A stretch of DNA of 64,000 bases from UBA8231 sp036011085 (GCA_036011085.1 DASCMS010000048.1:1-64000); one strand, 5' to 3'. Positions 18,222-25,869 are shown, counted from the first letter of the stretch. Numbers and translations: made by a program. The notes: generated from the letters alone by a model not told the origin.

Positions 18222-19356
18222 GGATAATCAACAGCGCCTCCGCGCCGGATACGGGATCTGAAGGCCGGAAGCGACCACTCACCGAATCCGGCCGCATGAT
18301 CCCCCGGTCGACGCTCAGGGCGATGGCGTTGTAGCTGAAATGATCGGCGCGCACATCAGGAAAACGGGACGTCTCGCCGATGTAGCGCGAACTCAGATCC
18401 GGCTCATCCATCAACAGTGAGAGGATACCTTCGACGACCCTGGCGAACTGCGCCCGGGTGACGACGCGGTCGGCAGCCGACGTGCCGTCCGGCATTGGTT
18501 CCAGACCGGGCAGCCCGAGGTCGAAAGCCCGCTGGACCCAGGGCCTCGCCCAGGCTGTCGTGATGTTGGCGGCCGTCGTCTTTTCGGCGACCTCCCGCGG
18601 CGCCTCGACAATCGATCCGGGCGGATGGAACCCACCAGGATCCGGGTCCAGGCGCCGCTGGCGCACCAGATCCTCGAGTTTCATCTCTTCCAGCAGGAGC
18701 ACAGCCATCTCGGCGAGGCTGATCTGATCCAGATTGGCGATCTGTGCGCCCAGTCTGGTACCAGGAGCCGCCCGTTGTATGACCTGCAGACGCTCCGCCT
18801 CCGCCATCGCTCGTGAGACGAGAACGCCGCGATTGCGGGCAATCACCCTTCGGTAGGAATCCAGTGCCGCATCGATGTCGCCGGCCTGCGCCTCCGCCCG
18901 GGCCCGGTGGTAGTCGGCGTCGGCCCTGCCCGGGGCCAGCTGTGCGGCGCGCTTGAAGGAACGGGTTGCCTCCTGCAGCCAGTCCCCCGAGTCACGTCTT
19001 CTGGCGATGCCCTCGTCAACGACGATACGACCCAGGGCGACATGGGCGTCGACGAATCCATCGTCGAGATGCAGGGCCCTTTCGATCGACTGCCTGGCGT
19101 GGAAGAACTCTCCCTGGGCGGCGGCGACGAGGGCATCGCCGACGTATCCCCCTGGGAACTCATCGTCAAGCCCCCGGGTGCGGGCGAACTGAGCCTGGGC
19201 AGTCCGCAGGTCGCCTTCGTCGAGAGCCAGCAACCCACGCCCGTAGTGGGTTGCGGCCGTGTCGAGAGAGGACTGCGGTGTGATCTGCCCTCGACCACAC
19301 CCCATGGCCAGGACCACTGCCAACTGAAAAAGGAGAAAAAGCGGAATAGGTCGCAT
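18187..19356 (-). CDS. Lipoprotein with TPR repeats and SLH-like domain
   Basis: 389 aa. A lipoprotein signal (LAVVLAMGC, lipid Cys near residue 20) precedes three to four TPR units (HYGRGLLALDEGDLRTAQAQF; SIERALHLDDGFVDAHVALG; RAEAQAGDIDAALDSYRRVI). The C-terminal 100 residues match S-layer homology modules (FPDVRADHFSYNAIALSVDRGIM followed by GRFRPSDPVSGAEALLII). A cell-envelope scaffold anchored in the outer membrane with an SLH end towards peptidoglycan would fit. The ATG at 19356 is chosen over the 19545 ATG because it starts the signal peptide and has GGAG 6 nt upstream; the longer frame runs through the tRNA-Gly region. Confidence 0.8.
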   Translation of the reverse strand: MRPIPLFLLFQLAVVLAMGCGRGQITPQSSLDTAATHYGRGLLALDEGDLRTAQAQFARTRGLDDEFPGGYVGDALVAAAQGEFFHARQSIERALHLDDGFVDAHVALGRIVVDEGIARRRDSGDWLQEATRSFKRAAQLAPGRADADYHRARAEAQAGDIDAALDSYRRVIARNRGVLVSRAMAEAERLQVIQRAAPGTRLGAQIANLDQISLAEMAVLLLEEMKLEDLVRQRRLDPDPGGFHPPGSIVEAPREVAEKTTAANITTAWARPWVQRAFDLGLPGLEPMPDGTSAADRVVTRAQFARVVEGILSLLMDEPDLSSRYIGETSRFPDVRADHFSYNAIALSVDRGIMRPDSVSGRFRPSDPVSGAEALLIIRELQNAVRMEF

Positions 19357-19509
19357 CTGTGCTCCGACAAACCATGGACCCGAGGCGCCAGTCCTGACGA
19401 CGCTCCGAGGTTGGCTAGGTTCGATGATTGGGCCCGGAGCCAAGGCGGCCCGAGCGCTGGACAGGTCTGCCGGGGGAAATGTGGTAAGAAGGGGCTGACA
19501 GAGGCGGAC

Positions 19510-19584
19510 TGGAGCGGGAGACGGGAGTCGAACCCGCGACATCAAGCTTGGGAAGCTTGCGTTCTACCCCTGAACTACTCCCGC
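19510..19584 (-). tRNA. tRNA-Gly (CCC)
   Basis: 75-nt cloverleaf with acceptor GCGGGAG/CTCCCGC, D-stem GTTC/GAAC, anticodon stem CAAGC/GCTTG with loop TTCCCAA (anticodon CCC), T-arm GCGGG-TTCGACT-CCCGT and encoded CCA. All stems pair. It has its own promoter at 19628-19656 and lies upstream of the SLH lipoprotein gene. Confidence 0.95.
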
Positions 19585-19627
19585 TCCGAGTGACCCGGTC
19601 GACCCCTTTTCACCTGAAGCCGATCGT

Positions 19628-19656
19628 AACATAACTGAGCTAAGTCGTAGTGTCAA
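19628..19656 (-). promoter_or_regulatory. Strong sigma70-like promoter for tRNA-Gly
   Basis: Minus strand: consensus -35 TTGACA, 17-nt spacer, -10 TATGTT, placing the start about 35 nt before the tRNA 5' end. The downstream SLH-lipoprotein/FlgT-like/DUF512/der genes may share this transcript, since no terminator is seen after the tRNA. Confidence 0.75.
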
Positions 19657-19724
19657 CGGCGACAACGTGCCCTCGTCTCCCGACAAGTCGATCGACTCGC
19701 GGGCAGGAGACAGGCGAAAGAAAG

Positions 19725-19802
19725 TGGTCGGGGTGGGCGGATTCGAACCGCCGACCCCCTGCTCCCGAAGCAGGTGCGCTAACCGGACTGCGCTACACCC
19801 CG
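19725..19802 (-). tRNA. tRNA-Pro (CGG)
   Basis: 78-nt cloverleaf: acceptor CGGGGTG/CACCCCG, D-stem GCGC/GCGC, anticodon stem CCTGC/GCAGG with loop TTCGGGA (anticodon CGG), T-arm GGCGG-TTCGAAT-CCGCC, CCA encoded. It shares its acceptor stem with the neighbouring tRNA-Pro(GGG). Confidence 0.95.
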
Positions 19803-19899
19803 ACGCGGGCACGACGATACAGCACGCCGTGCAGACACGACAGCGGACCACAGGAGTGCCGTGGCCCGCCGACGTGGATTGTGGGTGATGCTATTGAAA

Positions 19900-19976
<77 letters not shown>

Positions 19977-19986
19977 ACCCTGGAAA

Positions 19987-20063
19987 TGGTGAGCTATACA
20001 GGATTCGAACCTGTGACCTCTTGCTCCGGAGGCAAGCGCTCTATCCAGCTGAGCTAATAGCTC
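19987..20063 (-). tRNA. tRNA-Arg (CCG)
   Basis: 77-nt cloverleaf: acceptor GAGCTAT/ATAGCTC, D-stem GCTC/GAGC, anticodon stem CTTGC/GCAAG with loop CTCCGGA (anticodon CCG), T-arm ACAGG-TTCGAAT-CCTGT, CCA encoded. Its 5' end is 27 nt after the stop of the small basic protein gene, suggesting cotranscription with that mRNA. Confidence 0.95.
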
Positions 20064-20090
20064 AATGCTGTGCGATCACCCACGAGCCGG

Positions 20091-20186
20091 CTACAGATTC
20101 TTCTTCTTGTGCCGGTTCTTGCGCAAACGCTTCTTGCGCTTGTGGGTGTTGATCTTATGCCGCTTTCTCTTCTTTCCACACGGCAT
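20091..20186 (-). CDS. Tiny basic AURKAIP1/COX24-type protein
   Basis: 31-aa protein starting MPCGKKRKRHKINTHKRKKR and ending KNRHKKKNL; 20 of 31 residues are Lys, Arg or His. This is the AURKAIP1/COX24 (DUF1713) pattern of very small basic proteins; some members are known ribosomal components (e.g. mycobacterial bS22), so a ribosomal role is likely but not shown. The ATG at 20186 has AGGAG about 9 nt upstream. Its first 32 nt overlap the HU gene in another frame. Too short for most gene callers. Confidence 0.85.
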   Translation of the reverse strand: MPCGKKRKRHKINTHKRKKRLRKNRHKKKNL

Positions 20187-20487
20187 CTTTTTCTGCTCCT
20201 GTGGGGCTGCCGTCAGTTTCGACGCGCGCCCTCAATTCTTTGGATGGTTTGAAGACGGGCGCACGACGTCGTGAAATCTTGACTTCGGCTCCCGTACGTG
20301 GGTTGCGCCCGGTCCGGGGGGCACGGCTGACAGATTTAAATGTGCCGAACCCGCGAATCTCGATATGCTCGCCCCGTTGCAGAGCCTCGATCACGGCTTC
20401 GATGAATCCATCGACGACCGCGGCGGTGTCGGTTTTTGTCAGCCCTGTTCCCTGGGCGATATTCCGGACGATGTCAGCCTTCGTCAA
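20155..20487 (-). CDS. HU/IHF-family DNA-binding protein
   Basis: 110-aa nucleoid protein: LTKADIVRNIAQGTGLTKTDTAAVVDGFIEAVIEALQRGEHIEIRGFGTF, then RAPRTGRNPRTGAEVKI with the conserved DNA-intercalating Pro in RNPRTG, and a charged 20-residue tail. The start is a TTG (20485-20487) with AGGGAG just upstream; a longer frame to 20682 has no HU character before this point. It lies behind a promoter, hairpin and terminator-like leader, and overlaps the small basic protein gene. Confidence 0.92.
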   Translation of the reverse strand: MTKADIVRNIAQGTGLTKTDTAAVVDGFIEAVIEALQRGEHIEIRGFGTFKSVSRAPRTGRNPRTGAEVKISRRRAPVFKPSKELRARVETDGSPTGAEKDAVWKEEKAA

Positions 20488-20550
20488 GGCCGTCTCCCTC
20501 TCGCTCGCTTCGGGGTTGTATCCCGCACGAGATGGTATTGCGGGAACAAG

Positions 20551-20580
20551 CAAAAACGCCCTCTTGGCAATCGGGCGTTT
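20551..20580 (-). terminator. Terminator-like hairpin in the HU leader
   Basis: An 8-bp perfect stem AAACGCCC/GGGCGTTT (20573-20580 and 20554-20561), with an extra outer CAAGC/GCTTG pairing, is followed on the minus strand by TTTTTG. It could end mreBC transcripts, end a short RNA started at 20638-20666, or attenuate the HU operon. Confidence 0.7.
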
Positions 20581-20632
20581 CCGCTTGTGTGCCAGACGCT
20601 TACGAGCGTCTGGCAGGCTGCTTTTTGACAGG
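20551..20632 (-). ncRNA. Candidate ~80-nt small RNA or attenuator leader
   Basis: Between a consensus promoter (20638-20666) and a terminator hairpin lies an RNA with a perfect 11-bp stem TGCCAGACGCT/AGCGTCTGGCA (loop CGTA; plus-strand 20590-20615). No good ORF starts within it. It either ends at the terminator as a small RNA or is the 5' leader of the HU gene. No match to a named RNA family is claimed. Confidence 0.4.
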
Positions 20633-20637
20633 GGTCG

Positions 20638-20666
20638 AGTATACGGAACGGCCTCAGAGTTGTCAA
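20638..20666 (-). promoter_or_regulatory. Consensus sigma70 promoter upstream of HU leader
   Basis: Minus strand: -35 TTGACA, 17-nt spacer, -10 TATACT, the best promoter in the window. It starts just past the mreC stop and points to the HU, small basic protein and tRNA-Arg/Pro genes. Confidence 0.8.
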
Positions 20667-20678
20667 GAAGTCGACCTC

Positions 20679-21464
20679 TCAACCGCCACTTTTCCGATCA
20701 CCACCCGGTTTGAGCACAAAGACCTCTTCCAGGCCCCAGAAATCGACTTCCGATTCGAGCATCACCTGCTTGAACAGAGGCTCCCGCTCCTCCATGGTGA
20801 CGTCCGTGATCACGCCGATGGTGATTCCCTTTGGATAGCGTCCTCCCATACCGGAAGAGACGACCAGATCGCCCTCGCGGATGTCGTTGCTGGCGTCTAC
20901 GTATTCGAGCAGGAACCGATTGCCCTTCATCGGGGACACGATGCCATTTGCGCGACTGCGTTGCACCACCGCGCTCACTCGGGCATCAAAGATCAGACGC
21001 ACCACCGAGCTGTGCTGATCGACCTGCTTGATATGCCCCACCAGCCCGGCCATGGTGACTACGGGCCAGTCCGGCTGCAGGCCGACGTCCCGTCCGGCGT
21101 TGATGACAAGAACGTCGAACATCTGATCGGGATCTCGCCCGATGACCTCGGCTGGAATCACGTCCCCCGCCGGATTTCGCTGGCGGAACAGCAGCGCCAG
21201 ACGCAGTCTGCGGTTCTCTTCCGCCGTCTCGCGCAAACGCATGTTCTCCAGCGCCAGAGCCACGTTCTGCGTCAGCAGATGCTGGGAGCGCTGCTCGCCG
21301 CGGGCGAAGCGAATCACACGGGAGAAGATCCACTGACCCGTCGACCAGGCAGAAGAGCGCAAGTGACTGGCTACGGCCTTCTGCCGATCGCCTGGCAATC
21401 CGAGCAGTGTCAAGGCGGCCAGAATACAGAGGCCGATGCAGATGAAGTTGCGATTGCGCTGCAC
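20679..21464 (-). CDS. mreC: Rod shape-determining protein MreC
   Basis: 261-aa periplasmic scaffold of the elongasome: one N-terminal membrane anchor (FICIGLCILAALTLLGLPG), a coiled-coil (LLTQNVALALENMRLRETAEENRRLRLAL, about 62-92) and the beta-rich MreC domain (PAEVIGRDPDQMFDVLVINAGRDVGLQPDWPVV; GNRFLLEYVDASNDIREGDLVVSSGMGGRYPKGI). It lies 49 nt after mreB. mreD, mrdA (PBP2) and rodA do not follow; a promoter and HU gene come next, so the mre cluster here is only BC. Confidence 0.94.
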   Translation of the reverse strand: MQRNRNFICIGLCILAALTLLGLPGDRQKAVASHLRSSAWSTGQWIFSRVIRFARGEQRSQHLLTQNVALALENMRLRETAEENRRLRLALLFRQRNPAGDVIPAEVIGRDPDQMFDVLVINAGRDVGLQPDWPVVTMAGLVGHIKQVDQHSSVVRLIFDARVSAVVQRSRANGIVSPMKGNRFLLEYVDASNDIREGDLVVSSGMGGRYPKGITIGVITDVTMEEREPLFKQVMLESEVDFWGLEEVFVLKPGGDRKSGG

Positions 21465-21513
21465 GAGGAAGGGAGTGCGCGGGCGCCCAGGACTTCAGCG
21501 CGGCGCCACTTCT

Positions 21514-22533
21514 CTAGTAGAGGACCTTCTGGTAGCGCTCGAACTCGTCGAGTACCCGGGCATTGCCGCGGACCACTGCCGACAGCGGGTCTTCGCTGTC
21601 GAGGTAGGTGGGCAGACTCGTCGCCTCGATCAGGCACTCGCGCAGGCCGCGCAACTTGCCGCCGCCACCGGATAGCACCATGCCACGATCGAGGATGTCG
21701 GCAGCCAGTTCCGGCGGTGTGCGCTCCAGACCGCGACGTACGCCGGCCACGATCTGGGCCACCGGATCAGAAAGTGCCTCGCGGATCTCGCGGGAATCGA
21801 TCATCAGTGTCTTGGGAATCGCCGCGACGAGATCGCGGCCCCGAACCGGGGCTTCCTCCTCGGGGTCAAGAGGCATGGCACAGCCGATCTGGAATTTCAG
21901 TTGCTCAGCATTCCGCGGCCCGATGAGCAGGTTGTATTTCTTGCGCATCCACTCGGTGATGGCACGATCCATCTCATCGCCGGCAACACGGATCGACTCT
22001 GCCGTGACGACACCGGACAGCGCGATAACGGCAATCTCTGTTGTCCCTCCCCCTACGTCGATGACCATGGAGCCGACCGCCTGCTCTACGGGCAAGCCGA
22101 TACCGATGGCGGCGGCCATCGGCTCGCTCACCAGGTAGACCTCGCGGGCGCCGACACGCTCACATGAATTGCGCACCGCCCGTTTCTCCACCTCGGTACT
22201 GCCGGAGGGCACCGAGACAACAATCCGAGGCCGCACGAAGAGCTTGTTCTTCTGCACCTTGCGGATGAAGTAGCGGATCATGTCCTCGGTGACTTCGAAG
22301 TCGGCGATGACACCGTCCTTGAGGGGACGAATCGTCTCGATCTCCGAATTTTCACGGCCCATCATCTCCTTGGCTTCCATACCGACGGCGATGACCTTCT
22401 TCGTCATCACGTGGCGGGCGACGATGGAGGGTTCATTGAGTACGATCCCTTCACCCTTGACGTAGATCAGGGTGTTGGCCGTACCGAGGTCAATGCCGAT
22501 GTCGTTAGAGAAAAACCGTGACAGGAATGCCAT
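21514..22533 (-). CDS. mreB: Cell shape-determining actin homologue MreB
   Basis: 339-aa cytoskeletal ATPase that directs lateral wall synthesis. The actin-fold motifs are present: phosphate 1 NDIGIDLGTANTLIYVKG, phosphate 2 MVIDVGGGTTEIAVIAL, and the adenosine motif MVLSGGGGKLRGL. The N-terminal MAFLSRFFSN is a plausible membrane-binding amphipathic segment. It is 63 nt after the small FliF-tail-like gene and 49 nt before mreC. Confidence 0.96.
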   Translation of the reverse strand: MAFLSRFFSNDIGIDLGTANTLIYVKGEGIVLNEPSIVARHVMTKKVIAVGMEAKEMMGRENSEIETIRPLKDGVIADFEVTEDMIRYFIRKVQKNKLFVRPRIVVSVPSGSTEVEKRAVRNSCERVGAREVYLVSEPMAAAIGIGLPVEQAVGSMVIDVGGGTTEIAVIALSGVVTAESIRVAGDEMDRAITEWMRKKYNLLIGPRNAEQLKFQIGCAMPLDPEEEAPVRGRDLVAAIPKTLMIDSREIREALSDPVAQIVAGVRRGLERTPPELAADILDRGMVLSGGGGKLRGLRECLIEATSLPTYLDSEDPLSAVVRGNARVLDEFERYQKVLY

Positions 22534-22596
22534 CCACTCGCCCTTGACGCGGCGCGCCCGAGACAGCGCCGCTGCTATGTCCAGATTCTGTTGCGG

Positions 22597-22746
22597 CTAC
22601 TTGGATTTCTCCTGATCCTGCTGCAACCAGGTCTTCACCATTTTCGCCGCTTCTTCACTCTTCTCACTGAGCAGATGCCGGATCCGCTCCGTCCTGACCT
22701 CGCGAGACTCCGCGTCGTCCTTCTGCGAGTCTTCTTCTTCTGCCAT
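22597..22746 (-). CDS. 49-aa protein resembling the FliF C-terminal tail
   Basis: Very acidic start (MAEEEDSQKDDAESREV) followed by an amphipathic helix ERIRHLLSEKSEEAAKMVKTWLQQD. That helix closely resembles the C-terminal tail of the flagellar MS-ring protein FliF, which binds FliG. GAGG lies 6 nt before the ATG, and codon use matches neighbours. It is the first gene of the mreB-mreC operon, 63 nt upstream of mreB. No flagellar gene is in the window, so the helix may serve as a docking peptide for something else, possibly MreB. Homology from so short a motif is tentative. Confidence 0.6.
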   Translation of the reverse strand: MAEEEDSQKDDAESREVRTERIRHLLSEKSEEAAKMVKTWLQQDQEKSK

Positions 22747-22784
22747 GGGTCCTCGACAGCGATTCGGGGGGCTGAACCGCGGCT

Positions 22785-22814
22785 AAGATAACGGTGCTCT
22801 TCGCGTTCTGTCCA
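22785..22814 (-). promoter_or_regulatory. Promoter of the mreBC operon
   Basis: Minus strand: -35 TGGACA, 18-nt spacer, -10 TATCTT, with a predicted start about 30 nt upstream of the ATG at 22746. The intergenic gap 22747-22919 also serves the divergent gene at 22920; no clear plus-strand promoter was seen, though TATATT near 22851 could be a -10. Confidence 0.5.
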
Positions 22815-22919
22815 CTCGCTGAGCCTTTCCGGACTCTTGAGCTAACCGTATATTCCTGAAGGGCATATGTACCCCGACGAGCAGCACTGCTCAATCGATC
22901 TGGAGGTGATGAGGCAGAC

Positions 22920-23426
22920 ATGAACAGAGCGGCAAAGAACGTGCTGCGCAAGCTGGGCACGGATATGGATCTCGATGAAGAGCGCGAGCAACTGGCGGCG
23001 CGCGAACAGGAGCAAGCACAACAGCGGCAGGTGGAAACCGAATCGCAGCGTGCCGCACAGCGCAACCGTGACGCTGGCATCTCCTCGGTACCTGAGGAAA
23101 TGCAGAGCGAGTCCGAGAAGCGTCACGATACGTATCGCCGGCGTCAGGCCATGGGGGGGGATTTCTCCCCTGCCGCCGAACGTCTGCCGATCATGACCGC
23201 TGCCGAGCGCAAGTCCCGGGACAAGGACCGGCCCAAGTATCATGCCACCGAATTTGAGGGCCCGATCGAAAAACTGATCGAGAAGTACGGGGATCTGGCA
23301 GAGGTCCAGCGCCACCTGACTCTGGGGCAGTCGATGAAATATGACTTCACTGACGACGGACGTGTTCTCGACCGCGATGGCAACATGATTTACGACGGCG
23401 AGAAGGTCGTCTCCGCGCCGCAGTGA
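22920..23426 (+). CDS. Hypothetical charged protein
   Basis: 168-aa soluble protein I do not recognise. The first 70 residues are a Gln/Glu/Arg-rich probable coiled coil (DLDEEREQLAAREQEQAQQRQVETESQRAAQRNRD). The C-terminal half has EFEGPIEKLIEKYGDLAEVQRHLTLGQSMKYDFTDDGRVLDRDGNMIYDG, ending in a short beta-hairpin-like repeat of DG turns. There is no signal peptide or membrane segment. A canonical GGAGGTGA Shine-Dalgarno (22902-22909) supports the ATG. It is the first gene of a four-gene operon with two lipoproteins and a zinc peptidase; its stop overlaps the next start (GTGA). Confidence 0.75.
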   Translation: MNRAAKNVLRKLGTDMDLDEEREQLAAREQEQAQQRQVETESQRAAQRNRDAGISSVPEEMQSESEKRHDTYRRRQAMGGDFSPAAERLPIMTAAERKSRDKDRPKYHATEFEGPIEKLIEKYGDLAEVQRHLTLGQSMKYDFTDDGRVLDRDGNMIYDGEKVVSAPQ

Positions 23427-24172
23427 CGCGCCACGCCCGCACCACCAGGACGGTGGTGCCCCTTATCACCCTCCTGTTTCTGGCCTGTGGACCCTCCCCG
23501 GAAGAGCCCCCCGCCCAGGCCACAACACCCCAACTGCTCGACTGGGCGGCCGGGCGTGCCGCCGCGGGAGAGTTGGACAAGGCCATCATCGGCTACCGGA
23601 GAGCTCTGCAACGTGACAGCCTCTCGGTGGCCTCCCTCCTCGGACTGGCAGAAATCTACCGACTGCAGGAACGCACGGGCCCTGCCGATCGTTATCGTAG
23701 GCGGGCGTTCCACGTGCACTACGGCGCCGGACTTGACTGGATTGTGGCCGGCCGCCCCGACAGCGCTCGTACCAGCCTTGAGGCAGCTGTCTCCATCATG
23801 CCTCGACATCCCCTCGCCCATCTGCGTCTCGGCGAACTGAAGCGTGACGCCGGGCAGGTGGACAGCGCCATCGTTCACTTCGAGCATGCTGTGGAGGCCA
23901 ATCCGCGGTTTGCTGAAAGCCTGATCATCCTGGGCGGGGCCTACGTCGCCGCAGACAGGCTCGACGACGCCAGGGACACTTTCGAGCGTGCCATCGCGGC
24001 CAACATCAACGCCATCGACGCCTACCTCGAACTGGGTCGGCTCCTCGGCGAACAACGCGAATGGGCGGCCGCTGTGTCGCACTTTGAAAAGGCGCTACTC
24101 ATCGATCCAGGGTCCGAGCTTGCACTGCAGGGACTGGATCACGCGTTCTCCCGCCTGTCGGGGAAACGCTGA
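23423..24172 (+). CDS. TPR lipoprotein
   Basis: 249 aa starting at GTG. A lipoprotein signal peptide (VVPLITLLFLACG; lipid Cys near residue 22) is followed by a TPR array from about residue 35 to 235: LDKAIIGYRRALQRDSLSVASLLGLAEIY, VDSAIVHFEHAVEANPRFAESLIILGGAY, LDDARDTFERAIAANINAIDAYLELG, WAAAVSHFEKALLIDPGSELALQGL. It probably scaffolds envelope complexes. Its ends overlap both neighbours by 1-4 nt, so translation is coupled. Confidence 0.82.
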   Translation: MTRHARTTRTVVPLITLLFLACGPSPEEPPAQATTPQLLDWAAGRAAAGELDKAIIGYRRALQRDSLSVASLLGLAEIYRLQERTGPADRYRRRAFHVHYGAGLDWIVAGRPDSARTSLEAAVSIMPRHPLAHLRLGELKRDAGQVDSAIVHFEHAVEANPRFAESLIILGGAYVAADRLDDARDTFERAIAANINAIDAYLELGRLLGEQREWAAAVSHFEKALLIDPGSELALQGLDHAFSRLSGKR

Positions 24173-24789
24173 TGACGACAGAAAGGTGGTTGACACCCGT
24201 GCTACGATCCTGCATACGTCCCGTCTCATCCTTCGCCATGGTCGCCCTCGTGGTGGTTTCCTGTGGCACAGCAGATGACGAGACCACGACCAAGGCACCG
24301 CCCGAATCACCGGCCGTCGATACCTCGGTCAATACCGCCTACGGCACTGTTGCCGAGGTCGCCGGGTACCTCGAGACGGTCAATCCGCACATCACCGCCT
24401 TTGGTGTCCTGCAGGTCGAATATGAAGAAGCGCTGGCGAGCTCCCGCAAGGGCAACGATAGCCGCAAGGGAACGGGGCACAACCTGGCCATGAAGGCGGC
24501 CAGCGTTCGTCCCGGGTTGCAGACAATTCTCGAGAAACTCGATGGCATCGAGCCACCTCCCCTGCTGGCCCCCTTCCATCGCGATACGCGCAAGATGCTG
24601 GCCACCCGGATCGATGCCCTTGGTCGCACGATCGAGGGCTGGGATGTCGAACAGGCGGGCGGCGCTTTCGAGGCCGTCTACGCTGAAGCCGAAGCCAAGT
24701 ATGAGGCGGCGAACCAGCTGATCCTGCAGTTGAACACGCAGATGAACAAGATCAACACGGCAATGCTGGAGGCGACGGGAGCTTCCTGA
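24172..24789 (+). CDS. Hypothetical lipoprotein
   Basis: 205 aa with a lipoprotein signal (FAMVALVVVSCG, lipid Cys near residue 31), then a Thr/Pro-rich linker and an all-helical domain (EVAGYLETVNPHITAFGVLQVEYEEALAS; ATRIDALGRTIEGWDVEQAGGAFEAVYAEAEAKYEAANQLI). No family recognised. The ATG overlaps the previous stop (TGATG). Helical lipoproteins of this type often pack against partner membrane proteins; nothing more can be said. Confidence 0.78.
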   Translation: MTTERWLTPVLRSCIRPVSSFAMVALVVVSCGTADDETTTKAPPESPAVDTSVNTAYGTVAEVAGYLETVNPHITAFGVLQVEYEEALASSRKGNDSRKGTGHNLAMKAASVRPGLQTILEKLDGIEPPPLLAPFHRDTRKMLATRIDALGRTIEGWDVEQAGGAFEAVYAEAEAKYEAANQLILQLNTQMNKINTAMLEATGAS

Positions 24790-25859
24790 CCCAGACCCGT
24801 CTACGCCTGGTGGGCGCCGCCGCCCTGGTCGTGCTTGCCACCAGTGTGCTCCTGCTGAGAACCCTCGGTGCCGACATCGCCTATTACATGCACCTTGCGC
24901 GGGGGCAGACCGACGTCCTCCTCGGTCGCCTGCCCGTGGAGGACGTACTCGGAGACCCGACGACCTCTGCTGCGGTCCGTGAAGGCCTGCTTCTCATCGA
25001 GGAGGTCCGTCGGTTTGCCAGCCAGCATGTGGGCCTGAAGGGCTCTTCCTCAAACTACACCACCTACTACGACACCGGCGGCGAGCCCATCGCCTGGAAC
25101 GTGTCGGCGAGCCCGCCGGAACGCTTCGAGTCCTATCGATGGACTTTCCCCATCGTCGGCTCGCTGCCGTACAAGGGGTATTTTCGGCGACAGCTGGCCG
25201 TCGACGAACGTGATCGGCTCGTCGAACTCGGCTTTGACGCCATCGTCGGCGCCGTCTCCGCCTACAGCACCCTCGGGTACCTGTCAGACCCGATTCTGAG
25301 TACGATGCTGGATGAACCTGAGTCCCGGTTGGTCGAACTCGTACTACACGAGTTGACCCATGCCACCATCTACGTCGAAGACCACACCGACTACAACGAG
25401 AGTGTTGCCTCCTTCGTCGGCAAGGCCGGCACCGACCACTACCTGACCCAGCGCTACGGAGAGGACTCAGAGCCGGTGCTGCGCCTGCGCCGCAGACGGG
25501 CCGAGGCGGAGATCTTCCGAGGCTTCCTGCGGGAACTGACAGTGCGACTGGACAGCCTCTATGAGAGCGACTCGCCACGCGAGCGTGTCCTGCGCACGAG
25601 GGTTACGCTGTTCGAGGATGGAAAGCAGGAGTACCGCCGGCGACGCCAGGACCTTGGAAACGGCCGTTTCGACGGCTTCCTCGACTGGGATTTGAACAAC
25701 GCGCGTCTGCTCTCCTACCGTCGCTACAACAGCCGGTTCGACGATCTTGCCGCCGTTCTGAGAAGACGACAAGGTGACCTGCCGGCGGCGCTGAAAGTCT
25801 TTGCGATCTGCGGTGAGTCTGAAGAGCCCTGGGTCTGCATCGAGACCGACAGCGACTGA
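24786..25859 (+). CDS. Predicted aminopeptidase (COG4324-type), zinc metallopeptidase-like
   Basis: Membrane-anchored predicted peptidase, about 350 aa. The zinc motif HELTH lies in ELVLHELTHATIYVEDHTDYNESVASFVG, where NES supplies a likely third ligand. An N-terminal transmembrane anchor (VVLATSVLLL) precedes the globular part. The first conventional start is GTG at 24810; a CTG at 24786 that overlaps the previous stop (CTGA) would give a more complete anchor, LTQTRLRLVGAAALV, with positive charges before the membrane helix. I give the longer form. It follows two lipoproteins in the operon. The substrate is unknown. Confidence 0.75.
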   Translation: MTQTRLRLVGAAALVVLATSVLLLRTLGADIAYYMHLARGQTDVLLGRLPVEDVLGDPTTSAAVREGLLLIEEVRRFASQHVGLKGSSSNYTTYYDTGGEPIAWNVSASPPERFESYRWTFPIVGSLPYKGYFRRQLAVDERDRLVELGFDAIVGAVSAYSTLGYLSDPILSTMLDEPESRLVELVLHELTHATIYVEDHTDYNESVASFVGKAGTDHYLTQRYGEDSEPVLRLRRRRAEAEIFRGFLRELTVRLDSLYESDSPRERVLRTRVTLFEDGKQEYRRRRQDLGNGRFDGFLDWDLNNARLLSYRRYNSRFDDLAAVLRRRQGDLPAALKVFAICGESEEPWVCIETDSD

Positions 25860-25869
25860 TCCTGTCGCT

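Noticed and set aside
19357..19509. Prophage or island insertion at the tRNA cluster
   Set aside because: The tRNA genes are intact with no flanking direct repeat of a tRNA 3' end and no integrase nearby.
20436..21926. Long plus-strand open frame (496 aa) over mreC and mreB
   Set aside because: Antisense shadow in GC-rich DNA; Arg/Gly/Pro-rich with no family features, while the minus-strand genes are clear MreB and MreC.
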